Shown piece by piece: positions 1-8,019 of a stretch of DNA of 64,000 nt (its first letter is position 1; every line of letters starts with the position of its first letter). The stretch is from Lachnospiraceae bacterium (GTDB taxonomy: Bacteria; Bacillota; Clostridia; Lachnospirales; Lachnospiraceae), in contig JAFWDI010000002.1 in assembly GCA_017513125.1 (NCBI GenBank), positions 118,739 to 182,738 on the forward strand, read 5' to 3'. Both the position numbers and the translations under genes were made by a program. Under the pieces are notes generated by a model that had not been told where the DNA came from, made no database searches, and saw only the letters and a program-made list of their open reading frames with translations.

Positions 1-84
1 TGCGGGCATGTCCCGAGCAAAAGCGAGGATCGCGTCTCAGGCTTCGGGCCTGAGCGCGACCGCGGACTGAGTGCGAAAGAATGA

Positions 85-135
85 CGGGAGCCCGGCTTCA
101 TGCTTGCATGAAAGTCGGGCTCCCGGCGTTGTTTT
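85..135 (+). terminator. Intrinsic terminator, left edge
   Basis: A GC-rich inverted repeat (CGGGAGCCCG at 85-94, CGGGCTCCCG at 116-125) closes a long stem over a small loop and is followed by a ragged T-rich run (GTTGTTTT). It would end a transcript entering from the left of the window. The rest of 1-267 holds only a second small hairpin (about 36-54) and no supportable gene. Confidence 0.7.
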
Positions 136-267
136 GCAGGCGCCCATAAGCGAAACGCCCCGTCAAGGTATACGAACGACCGGCACTTGCGCGAATCCAT
201 GTCCTCGGACTATATTTTATACGAAAGGTTCTTAAAACCCAAACCCGCACCTTCCAAGGAGGAGTCT

Positions 268-1452
268 ATGTATTACAAGGAGATCGCAGGCGTCAAAGTA
301 TCCGCGCTCGGCATGGGCAATATGCGGCTGCCCACCACCGACGGGAAGGAAGAAAACATTGACCGTGAAAAAGCCCGGGAGATCATCGATTACGCGATGA
401 GCCACGGCATCACCTACTATGACACGGCTTACCGCTATCACGGCGGCCAGTCGGAGCTGTTCATCGGGGAGGCGCTGTCGAACTATCCGCGCGACAGCTT
501 CTGCCTGGCGAGCAAGTTCCCGGGGCACATGATGGAGCACAAGGGCGGCGGCGTGATGGGCTTTACCAGCGCGCTGGCCGGACGGCCGGATACGACCGTC
601 GACGCGCTTTTCCGCGACCAGCTCTCGCGGTGCCGGGTCGACTATTTCGATTTTTACCTGCTGCACAATGTCTGCGAGAACTCTCTCCCGCTCTACACGG
701 ACCCGGAGGTGGGCGTGATCGATTATGTGCGGGAGCAGAAGCGGCTCGGGAAGATCCGTCATCTCGGCTTCAGTTCGCACGCGGTGGAGGCGGCGACGAT
801 CGACGATTTCCTGACCCGGTATGAGGGCGTGTTCGATTTCGTGCAGATCCAGCTGAACTATCTCGACTGGATCCTCCAGGACGCGAAAGCGAAGGTCGAG
901 GTGATCCGGAAGCACGGCCTGAAGATCGTCGTGATGGAGGGCGTGCGCGGCGGAAGGCTCGCAAACCTGCCCGACGAACAGGCGGCCCGGCTTCAGACGG
1001 CGCGCGGCGGAGATTCGCCCGCGCGGTGGGCGCTCCGCTGGCTGCAGGCCATCCCGGAGGTGGCGGTCGTGCTGTCGGGCATGACGACTCTGGACCAGAT
1101 CGTCGAGAACGTCGAGACGTTCGCGGAACCGGATCCGGCGAACGAGGATGAGCAGGCGCTCCTCGCGGAGATCGCGGACTCCATGCTGGACCTGGTCCCC
1201 TGCACCGCCTGCCGCTACTGCACCGAAGGCTGCCCGATGCAGCTGGAGATTCCGAAGATCATCGCTGCCCACAACAGCCTGAAAAACGGTGATTTCATGG
1301 CTTACTATGACATGGACGCCGATCCCGCCATGGATCCGAGACGCTGCGTCGGCTGCGGTGCATGCGCCGCGATCTGTCCGCAGCATATCGATATCCCCGA
1401 TATCATGAACCGGGTGGCGGAGAGGCTGAGCCAGCCGATGTTCCCGCGGTAA
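268..1452 (+). CDS. Aldo/keto reductase with C-terminal dicluster ferredoxin domain
   Basis: Predicted soluble NAD(P)H-dependent oxidoreductase of the Fe-S-containing aldo/keto reductase subfamily, 394 aa. The TIM-barrel part shows the usual active-site motifs: YDTAY (Asp and Tyr), the Lys in ASKFPG and the His in YLLHN. The C-terminus carries two 4Fe-4S binding sets, Cys312/315/318/322 and Cys360/363/366/370, so electrons could come from or go to ferredoxin. The ATG at 268 was chosen over an in-frame start 81 bases upstream because AAGGAGGAG lies just before it. A paralogue with the same architecture is at 58005-59123. Substrate unknown. It converges on the DUF4125 gene, with a hairpin terminator between them. 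Confidence 0.88.
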   Translation: MYYKEIAGVKVSALGMGNMRLPTTDGKEENIDREKAREIIDYAMSHGITYYDTAYRYHGGQSELFIGEALSNYPRDSFCLASKFPGHMMEHKGGGVMGFTSALAGRPDTTVDALFRDQLSRCRVDYFDFYLLHNVCENSLPLYTDPEVGVIDYVREQKRLGKIRHLGFSSHAVEAATIDDFLTRYEGVFDFVQIQLNYLDWILQDAKAKVEVIRKHGLKIVVMEGVRGGRLANLPDEQAARLQTARGGDSPARWALRWLQAIPEVAVVLSGMTTLDQIVENVETFAEPDPANEDEQALLAEIADSMLDLVPCTACRYCTEGCPMQLEIPKIIAAHNSLKNGDFMAYYDMDADPAMDPRRCVGCGACAAICPQHIDIPDIMNRVAERLSQPMFPR

Positions 1453-1453
1453 A

Positions 1454-1492
1454 ACATCCCCGCCGAAGGAATTATCACATCCCCGCCGAAGG
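1454..1492. repeat. Short tandem direct repeat
   Basis: Two copies of the 16-mer ACATCCCCGCCGAAGG (1454-1469 and 1477-1492) sit 23 bases apart just after the stop codon of the aldo/keto reductase. No function is evident. Confidence 0.6.
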
Positions 1493-1520
1493 GATCATCG
1501 GGCTTGCGAAACGGCAAAGC

Positions 1521-1549
1521 AAGGGAGGCGCTTCCGCAGCGCCTCCCTT
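1521..1549. terminator. Hairpin terminator between convergent genes
   Basis: A perfect 12-bp inverted repeat (AAGGGAGGCGCT / AGCGCCTCCCTT) lies between the plus-strand aldo/keto reductase and the minus-strand DUF4125 gene. T-runs are short on both sides (TTTCG on plus), so it is a probable bidirectional but imperfect terminator. Confidence 0.65.
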
Positions 1550-1608
1550 TCGTATCCTCCGATCATGCCCGGCCGCAGCTCTTCGCCGCGGTCCTTCCGC
1601 GATAACGC

Positions 1609-2232
1609 CTACTCGTAGCGTTTCTTCGTCACGGCCTCGCACTCGTCCAGGTCCTCGTACCCGTACTGTTTCACCGTGGCCTGCATGATCTCCGTGACCA
1701 TGTTCACTCCCGCCTGCTTATACTCCAGCACGCGCTTCGCGTAAAGCGCCAGCGTGCGCTCGGAATATGTGTGGAGCTCGCCCCAGGTGTAAGTCTCGAA
1801 CGAAGTCGCGTAGGGAGGCGCGTCCTTCTGGCGGATGTAGCGGTTCCCCGCAGCCACGTAGGGATACTGCGCGGCGTACTCCTCCATCCAGGCGGTCTGG
1901 ATCTTCGTGATCTCCTCGATAAACTGCAGCGAGAGTTCCGTCGGCTGCAGCAGGAGCTCTTTCAGGTTCTCGAACTTCTTCGGCGCGGTGATCGCCTCCA
2001 TCCAGGCGTACTTCTCCGCGGGCAGGTTCCTCCCCGCCGCGAAAGCCCGCTGAAGGTCATCCGTGTAGCTGTCGATCATCTCTTCGGACCAGACTGAGAA
2101 CTGGCTCGACCGCATGATGTAAAATGTCTCGTCATCGCGCTGACAGCTGGCCTGGCCGCCCTCGTTCTTTACGTTATGAAAGCCTCCCCACTCCAGTTCC
2201 ACAAGTGCGTCGATCTTTTCTTTCAGCGTCAT
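1609..2232 (-). CDS. DUF4125 family protein
   Basis: 207 aa soluble protein recognised as DUF4125 from the conserved order VELEW, NEGGQA, CQRD, TFYIMRSSQF, EKYAWME, TSFETYTWGELHTYS and a C-terminal KQYGYEDL. No biochemical function is established for this family and none is proposed here. The only Cys residues are Cys30 in CQRD and one near the C-terminus; there is no signal peptide or membrane segment. It is the last gene of a minus-strand cluster (GRE1, activase, OYE-type reductase, this gene), 51 bases after the reductase. That placement suggests a role linked to the GRE/flavoenzyme pathway, by inference only. Confidence 0.8.
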   Translation of the reverse strand: MTLKEKIDALVELEWGGFHNVKNEGGQASCQRDDETFYIMRSSQFSVWSEEMIDSYTDDLQRAFAAGRNLPAEKYAWMEAITAPKKFENLKELLLQPTELSLQFIEEITKIQTAWMEEYAAQYPYVAAGNRYIRQKDAPPYATSFETYTWGELHTYSERTLALYAKRVLEYKQAGVNMVTEIMQATVKQYGYEDLDECEAVTKKRYE

Positions 2233-2283
2233 ATCCTCGCCTTCTTTCTGTCATGAAACCTCAGTGCAATGCCTCCTGCCCGC

Positions 2284-4257
2284 TCAGATCCGGCCGATGT
2301 TCTTCGCGGCCATGAAGCCCGCGGTCGTCGCCTCGGTCAGGTTCTTCGGGGTCACGCAGTCGCCGAGATAGTAGATCTCGGGTGCGCAGTAGTTCAGCGC
2401 AAGCGCCTCCTCCTGCTTCGGGCGCTGGCCGACCGCGTAGACGACATTGTCGCCCGCATAGAAGACCTCCTCGCCGTCGTGCACGCAGAGCACGCCGTCG
2501 GCGCGGATCTCCTTCGCCGCGGTCAGGTAGTGGATCTGTACATTCTTCTTCGCGATCTCGACGCGCACGCCGGACATGTGCAGGAAGTTGCCGCCGTCCG
2601 CCATGTGGTCGGTCATCTCGACAAGTTCGACTTCCTTGCCGCAGTCGATCAGGTGCAGCGCCAGCTCGATGCCGACAAGGCCCGCTCCGAGGATCACGAC
2701 CTTCTGTCCGAGCTGCTCTACGCTGACATAGGCGTCCTGCGCGGACATGACGTTCGCGCCGTCAATGCCGGGGATCGGGGGCTTCGCGGCCTGAGCGCCG
2801 ATCGCACAGATGATCACGTCCGCGCCGATCTCCTCGGCCAGCTCCGGGGTGACCTCGGTGTTCAGGCGGCAGTCGATGTTCGGGTCCGCCATCACCTTCG
2901 CGGCCTGCTGGTCCAGATAGAAGTCCAGGTTCTTCTTAAACGCGACCTTTTCTTCGCAGCGGAGCACGCCGCCCAGGCGGTCCTTCTTCTCGCAGAGGAT
3001 GACCTCGTGGCCGCGCGCCGCGCAGTCGAGGGCAGCTTCCATGCCGCCGGGGCCGCCGCCCGCGACGAGAACTTTCTTTTTCACCTTCGCGAGAGGCGCC
3101 TCATAAAGCGAATCCAGCTCGCGGCCGCTCAGCGGGTTGATCGCGCAGTAAGGCTCGCCGTTCGTCAGCTCGCTGGAGAAGCAGGACAGGCAACGCAGGC
3201 AGCGCTTCGCCTCTTTCGCACGGCCCGTACGCCACAGGATCGGGAAATCCGGCTCGCAGATGAACTCGCGGCCGCACTCGACGACGTCCGCCTGCCCGGT
3301 CGCGATGATCTCTTCCATCAGCTCCGGGTCGGACAGCGCGCCGATCGCCGCCACAGGCGTCTTCACATGTTTCTTTATCTCCGCCGCGTACTTCACGTTC
3401 ACGCCGTCCGGCTGGAACAGCGAGGGATGCGTGACGGTGAAGACCTCGTCGACCTCGTGGTTTCCGGCCGACACGTGGATCAGCTGGCAATGATCCTCAA
3501 TCTGCTTCGAGATCGCGATGCCGTTCTCGATGTCATAGCCGCCGTCGTAGCACTCGGAACCGCTGATGCGGACCTCGATCGGAAACGCCGGGCCCAGCGC
3601 GCGGTGGATCGCGTCGCAGATCGAGACCAGCAGTCTGGCACGATTCTCGATATCCGGGCCGCCCCACTTATCCGTGCGGGTGTTCGTGATCGGCGAGAGG
3701 AACTGGTGCAGCATCCAGCCATGGCCGGCATGAATCAGGATCGCCCCGAAGCCCACACGCTTCGCCATGAGCGCCGCGTCGACGTACTTCTGAATCGTCC
3801 GCTCGATGAACGCCTCGTCCATCGGCAGGATCTCGCGGCCCGCCACTTCGCAGGCCACAGGACCGTAAGCCACGCCGCGCGCCTGTGCGCCGAACATTCC
3901 CAGATCGCGGTTCGCGAACATGCCGGTGTGCTGCAGCTCCATCGTCGGGACCGCGCCGCCGTCGCGGATCGCCGCCGCGATGCGGGCCATATCCATATCG
4001 ACGTGGGGCGTGTCCATCGCGAGGTGCTTCTCGCCGCCCTTGCCGAACTCGCCGTCGACGATGCACTCGAACGTCGCCACGCTGGCCGCGCCGCCGCGGG
4101 CCCTGCGCCCGTAGTAGGCCGCCGCGCCTTCATTCGCGTGTCCGTCTCCGTGCACGTTCTGATATCCCGTCGGGGACGCGAAGATGCGGTTCCGGTACAG
4201 CTGGTTTCCCAGCCGGATCGGCTCGAACAGATGCGGGTAAGGACAATCTTTCTTCAT
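2284..4257 (-). CDS. OYE-family NADH:flavin oxidoreductase (dienoyl-CoA/enoate reductase type) 1
   Basis: 657 aa three-part flavoenzyme. Residues 1-340 form an FMN-binding TIM barrel of the old yellow enzyme family. Cys353/356/359/371 bind a 4Fe-4S cluster. From about 395 there is a FAD/NAD(P)-binding pyridine nucleotide-disulfide-like domain (AGGGPGG near 399-405, then a second GAGLVG dinucleotide motif). The architecture is that of bacterial 2,4-dienoyl-CoA reductase, enoate reductase and the bile-acid enzymes BaiCD/BaiH. The active-site segment reads HAGHGWMLHQF, with Trp where these enzymes usually have Tyr. The start at 4257 follows a strong AGGAGG; longer in-frame starts lack one. Reduction of an activated C=C bond is likely; substrate unknown. 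Confidence 0.88.
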   Translation of the reverse strand: MKKDCPYPHLFEPIRLGNQLYRNRIFASPTGYQNVHGDGHANEGAAAYYGRRARGGAASVATFECIVDGEFGKGGEKHLAMDTPHVDMDMARIAAAIRDGGAVPTMELQHTGMFANRDLGMFGAQARGVAYGPVACEVAGREILPMDEAFIERTIQKYVDAALMAKRVGFGAILIHAGHGWMLHQFLSPITNTRTDKWGGPDIENRARLLVSICDAIHRALGPAFPIEVRISGSECYDGGYDIENGIAISKQIEDHCQLIHVSAGNHEVDEVFTVTHPSLFQPDGVNVKYAAEIKKHVKTPVAAIGALSDPELMEEIIATGQADVVECGREFICEPDFPILWRTGRAKEAKRCLRCLSCFSSELTNGEPYCAINPLSGRELDSLYEAPLAKVKKKVLVAGGGPGGMEAALDCAARGHEVILCEKKDRLGGVLRCEEKVAFKKNLDFYLDQQAAKVMADPNIDCRLNTEVTPELAEEIGADVIICAIGAQAAKPPIPGIDGANVMSAQDAYVSVEQLGQKVVILGAGLVGIELALHLIDCGKEVELVEMTDHMADGGNFLHMSGVRVEIAKKNVQIHYLTAAKEIRADGVLCVHDGEEVFYAGDNVVYAVGQRPKQEEALALNYCAPEIYYLGDCVTPKNLTEATTAGFMAAKNIGRI

Positions 4258-4273
4258 ACTTTCCTCCTGTGAT

Positions 4274-4306
4274 AAAAAAACGAGGCGGGGAACAGCCCCC
4301 GCCTCG
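4274..4306 (-). terminator. Intrinsic terminator inside the GRE1 cluster
   Basis: Read on the minus strand, a 10-bp GC stem (arms 4297-4306 and 4281-4290) is followed by seven T residues. It lies between the GRE activase stop (4326) and the AGGAGG of the OYE-type reductase, so it should reduce transcription of the reductase and the DUF4125 gene relative to the GRE and activase. Confidence 0.8.
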
Positions 4307-4325
4307 CGACGATCGCGCAAACGCC

Positions 4326-5303
4326 TCAGTGAATGATCGTTTTCAGGCCGTAACTCTCACAGATCTCCTTCATGTGCTCCATGAACTCATCCGTGGGCGG
4401 TTCCGCCTGCAGGACCTTATCATCTCCGATGCGCGCATATTTGGCCACTCCGAGATTATGATAAGGCAAAAGCTGCACGACTTCAACGCTTTCCCCGAGC
4501 TCCACGCAGAACTCCGCGGTCTCGCGCATGTTCTTCTCCGAGGCATTGAACCCCGGAATGATCGGCACGCGGATCTGGAACTTCCCGCCCGCTGCCGCGA
4601 TCTTCCGCGCGTTCTCGAGGATCGGTCCGTTCGGGACCTTCACCACCGCTTCGTGCGTCGCGCTGTCCATGTGCTTCAGGTCCAGCAGGAAAATGTCCAC
4701 GTAGGGCAGCACGCTCTCGACGACCGCCCAGGGCGCGAACCCCGTTGTGTCGAGCGCGGTGTGATAGCCGCGGTCCTTCAGCGCTTTCAGCAGCGCCAGC
4801 GTGAATTCGGGCTGGGACAATGCCTCGCCCCCCGACACGGTCACTCCGCCGCCGGTCCGGTCGAAGAACTGCTTATCCTTCTTCATCATCCGGACCAGCT
4901 CGTCGACCGTGTAGTCCGTGCCGGTCAGCTCGAGCGCCTTCGCCCGGCAGACCTTCGCGCAGTCCCCGCAGTTATCGCACAGGTCTCGCTTTACGTGCAC
5001 GAGCTGCAGCGTGTACTCCGCGGGGTCGGCGCCCGGGTTCAGGTCGAGCGCGGTCCCGTCGACGCGGGTCTGCCCGTATTCGATCGCGCCTTTCTCGCAG
5101 GCTTTCAGGCACTTGTCATTGCAGACCTTCGTGCCCAGGCAGCGCATGGAAAACCAGGACAGCTGCTTATAGAACGCCTGCGACTCCGGGCTGTGGCACC
5201 AGGGACAGCGCAGCGGACATCCCTTCAGAAAGATGGTCGTGCGCACTCCGGGGCCGTCGTGCACCGAAAACGGCTGGATATCATATACTCTTCCCGTAAT
5301 CAT
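4326..5303 (-). CDS. Glycyl radical enzyme activating protein (radical SAM)
   Basis: 325 aa radical S-adenosylmethionine enzyme that would install the glycyl radical on the GRE encoded immediately upstream. The N-terminal motif SVHDGPGVRTTIFLKGC leads into the Cys29-x3-Cys33-x2-Cys36 site for the SAM-binding cluster. An insert with two further Cys-rich clusters follows (CNDKCLKAC and CDNCGDCAKVC), as in the activases of non-PFL GREs. A SGGEALSQPEF motif is typical of the family. Its ATG overlaps the GRE stop codon by four bases, so the two are translationally coupled. It may also serve the orphan GRE at 20214-22688, which has no activase beside it (inference). Confidence 0.93.
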   Translation of the reverse strand: MITGRVYDIQPFSVHDGPGVRTTIFLKGCPLRCPWCHSPESQAFYKQLSWFSMRCLGTKVCNDKCLKACEKGAIEYGQTRVDGTALDLNPGADPAEYTLQLVHVKRDLCDNCGDCAKVCRAKALELTGTDYTVDELVRMMKKDKQFFDRTGGGVTVSGGEALSQPEFTLALLKALKDRGYHTALDTTGFAPWAVVESVLPYVDIFLLDLKHMDSATHEAVVKVPNGPILENARKIAAAGGKFQIRVPIIPGFNASEKNMRETAEFCVELGESVEVVQLLPYHNLGVAKYARIGDDKVLQAEPPTDEFMEHMKEICESYGLKTIIH

Positions 5304-7777
5304 GACAGCTGATTCTCGGTACGGGCAATGATGTCTTCCTGCAGGTCTTTCCCCATGTCCACGAAGTACGCGGAGTAGCCGGCGATACGCACGACCAGAT
5401 CCTTGTAATCTTCGGGGTGCTCCTGCGCGCGGCGCAGCGTGGCGGTGTCTACGATGTTATACTGAACTTCCATGCCGCCGTTCTCGAAGTACGACCGCGT
5501 GACGTCGATCAGTTTCCCGACGCCCTCGTCGTTCGACACGACCGACGGATGCATGCGAATGTTCAGCGCGACGCCGTCCATGAATTTGCCCTGCTCATAG
5601 ATCTGCGACGAATAGAGCACGGCGGTCGGGCCGCAGTGGTCGCAGCTCTGGACCGGGCTCGAGCCGTCCGCGATCGGGTCGGGCATCTTCCGGCCGTTCG
5701 GGGTGCCCCAGGTGATGCGTCCCTGGCGCACGTGGTCGGAGGCGCCGTACAGACCGGCCTTATAGACCTTCGCGCGGGTGCTGTACATGGTCGAGCAGAT
5801 CTCGTAATACAGGTCGGTGACCCACTTCATCTCCATGTCGGCGTAGCTGTCGCCGTTTCCGAAATGCGGGCACTCGTTGATGACCTGCTGACGCAGATCC
5901 TCATAGCCTTCCCAGTTCGCCATCGTGGCATCGTAGAGCTCGCGGGTCGTGCACAGCTTCTTATCGAAGCACATGTACTTGATCGCGGTGATGCTGTCCG
6001 CGCAGGACGACAGGCCCGTCGCGGTGCATCCGTAGGAGTTGTACTTCGCGCCGCCCCACGCGACGTCGGCGCCCTTCTCCATGCAGCCTTCCATCGAGAT
6101 GGAAAGCGCGGGCTGCGGCGTCGTGTGCTCGCCGATCATCTCGGCGTAGTTGTGCGTCGATGCGAACATGTTCATGACGTGTGTCGCCTGCGCCTTGAAC
6201 GCGTCCTTCACTTCCTCGATGTTCTCCATCTCGTACAGATAGCCGTTCTGCACGGTGGACTGCTCGCCGTTCAGCGGGTTGATGCCGTTGTTGATCGCCA
6301 TGTCGAAGATGATCGACCAGAATGCCGAGCCGTGAGGCGGGCAGCCGTTCGGGGCCGGGTAATCCGTGCCGCAGCCGACGATCTCCTGGCAGCCGATCAC
6401 GCCGTAGTCGCGCGCGTCGTGCAGGCTGAAGCCCAGCTCGCGGATCAGGCCCGGGATGATCTGCTCGTCGTTCTGGTACAACGGCAGGCCGCCGACCAGC
6501 TTCGAGGTCGCGATCGCGCACTCCCAGAGCTTCTGAGGCGAATTTTTATTAAACCGCAGCGAGATCGTGGGATCGTGCAGTTCGAGGCGGCCGACGGTCT
6601 CCAGGATCATGTAGGTGCAGTCATTGGTCGCGTCCTCGCCGGTGTCGGGATCGACGCCGCCGCAGGTGGTGTGCTGCCAGGTATTGCCCACGCCGGTGGT
6701 ATCCGCGACCACGTCCGGGGCGATGCCGTAGGAGCAGTTCGCCTTCAGGAAGAACATGTCGATGAGCTCCTGCGCGAATTCCTTCGTCAGGGTGCCCGCG
6801 GCGATCTCCTTCTCGTAGAACGGATAGATATACTGGTCGACGCGTCCGAGCGCAGCCGAGGGGTTCGAAGTCTCGGCGGTGTAGAACAGCTGGTACATCA
6901 TGATGCCCTGCAGCGCCTGCCAGAAAGTCTTCGCAGGACCTTCGACGAGCTGATACAGGTTCTCGGCCATGACCTTCAGCTCGGCCTTCCGCGCCTCGTC
7001 GGTGCAGACCTCGTACTTCTCCTGCACAGCGTCCGCGTAGCGCTTCACGAAGACCATCGCGGCGTCGCAGGTGATCACGGCGGCCTTGTAGAACGTGTAC
7101 TTCCGCACGTCCTCGCCCATCAGGCGGTCATAGTGCGCGTCGAGCCATGCCTGCGCCTCGTCGCGGATGGCCTTGTAGCCGACGGAAATGATCTTCTTAT
7201 AACCCGCGACCAGGTGTCCCAGCGGAAGCGACAGCGGCGCGATGTAGCCGGGCGTGTCCTTCGGGACGTAGCTCGTGCAGCGAAGTCTCGTCAGCTCCTC
7301 ATAATAATCCGGCTGCCAGGCCGCCACGGCGTCGCCGCAGGCCTTGTCCTGCCAGAACGGAATGCCGACTTCCTTGATCCACTTCACGTCGTCGGGGTGG
7401 ATGCGCTGCAGCGCGGGCGAAGTCTTCGGGTTATGCCAGTAGCCGTCCTCCTCCATGCTCCAGACGCCCGCGTCGACGAGATCGCAGATCCAGTAGGACT
7501 TGTGAGAGAACTCGCCCCACTCCGGGTACTGCGCGCTCGAGAACATGTGCGAGCCCTTCGAGCCGACGATCAGTTCCTCGTCGCCGATATACAGATCGCA
7601 CTGGTTCGCGTAATCGAGCTGGGTCAATGCCTTCTTAATGATCGGAATCGTGTTTCCGAGGCGTTTATAGCTCTCGGTGACGATCTTCGCACGGCTCAGG
7701 TCGAAGGTCAGCTCCCTGTCCCTGATCTTCGCGCGGTAGCCGACGACTCTGTCGGTGATCGGACTGAATTGATACAT
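5300..7777 (-). CDS. Glycyl radical enzyme 1 (PFL-like, substrate unknown)
   Basis: 825 aa PFL-family glycyl radical enzyme. The C-terminal radical loop is VVRIAGYSAYF with Gly800. The mid-protein thiyl loop is DYGVIGCQEIVG with Cys463 and Glu465. A Cys-x-Glu arrangement is typical of eliminases and dehydratases rather than of pyruvate formate-lyase, but the surrounding GCQEIVGCG is unlike the GCVEP of diol dehydratase, choline lyase and hydroxyproline dehydratase. The start MYQFSPITDR at 7777 follows GGGAGGG six bases upstream; an in-frame start 78 bases earlier lacks a ribosome site. It heads the cluster with its activase, an OYE-type reductase and DUF4125. Substrate cannot be assigned from sequence alone. 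Confidence 0.92.
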   Translation of the reverse strand: MYQFSPITDRVVGYRAKIRDRELTFDLSRAKIVTESYKRLGNTIPIIKKALTQLDYANQCDLYIGDEELIVGSKGSHMFSSAQYPEWGEFSHKSYWICDLVDAGVWSMEEDGYWHNPKTSPALQRIHPDDVKWIKEVGIPFWQDKACGDAVAAWQPDYYEELTRLRCTSYVPKDTPGYIAPLSLPLGHLVAGYKKIISVGYKAIRDEAQAWLDAHYDRLMGEDVRKYTFYKAAVITCDAAMVFVKRYADAVQEKYEVCTDEARKAELKVMAENLYQLVEGPAKTFWQALQGIMMYQLFYTAETSNPSAALGRVDQYIYPFYEKEIAAGTLTKEFAQELIDMFFLKANCSYGIAPDVVADTTGVGNTWQHTTCGGVDPDTGEDATNDCTYMILETVGRLELHDPTISLRFNKNSPQKLWECAIATSKLVGGLPLYQNDEQIIPGLIRELGFSLHDARDYGVIGCQEIVGCGTDYPAPNGCPPHGSAFWSIIFDMAINNGINPLNGEQSTVQNGYLYEMENIEEVKDAFKAQATHVMNMFASTHNYAEMIGEHTTPQPALSISMEGCMEKGADVAWGGAKYNSYGCTATGLSSCADSITAIKYMCFDKKLCTTRELYDATMANWEGYEDLRQQVINECPHFGNGDSYADMEMKWVTDLYYEICSTMYSTRAKVYKAGLYGASDHVRQGRITWGTPNGRKMPDPIADGSSPVQSCDHCGPTAVLYSSQIYEQGKFMDGVALNIRMHPSVVSNDEGVGKLIDVTRSYFENGGMEVQYNIVDTATLRRAQEHPEDYKDLVVRIAGYSAYFVDMGKDLQEDIIARTENQLS

Positions 7778-7866
7778 GAGAATCCCTCCCTTTTTCATAT
7801 ACGGTTTCCGGCCCGGCCGGAACGGAACACTTTTCTGTTTATTATTGTAGGGCAATATATCGGAAA

Positions 7867-7895
7867 AAGATAGCCAATTTATCTGAATTTAACAA
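7867..7895 (-). promoter_or_regulatory. Possible sigma-A promoter of the GRE1 operon
   Basis: On the minus strand, TTGTTA (7895-7890) and TATCTT (7872-7867) are separated by 17 bases in an AT-rich stretch upstream of GRE1. This would give an 80-90 base leader. The match is moderate. Confidence 0.35.
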
Positions 7896-7954
7896 TTATT
7901 CTTTGCTGATTTGTTCGAGATTTACAAAATGAAAATAATATTTACAAAATCACA

Positions 7955-7986
7955 TAGAAAATGCCGGCGGTATTCACCGCCGGCAT
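7955..7986 (-). terminator. Intrinsic terminator after OYE 2
   Basis: A perfect 10-bp stem (ATGCCGGCGG at 7961-7970, CCGCCGGCAT at 7977-7986), read on the minus strand, is followed by TTTTCTATGTGATTTT. It ends the transcript of the 8020-9951 gene. Confidence 0.8.
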
Positions 7987-8019
7987 CCGCTCTTTCTCGT
8001 CAGGTCAGCTCCCAAATGC

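Noticed and set aside
5300..7777. Calling GRE1 pyruvate formate-lyase
   Set aside because: PFL has adjacent Cys-Cys in the thiyl loop; GRE1 has a single Cys463 with Glu465, as in eliminases.
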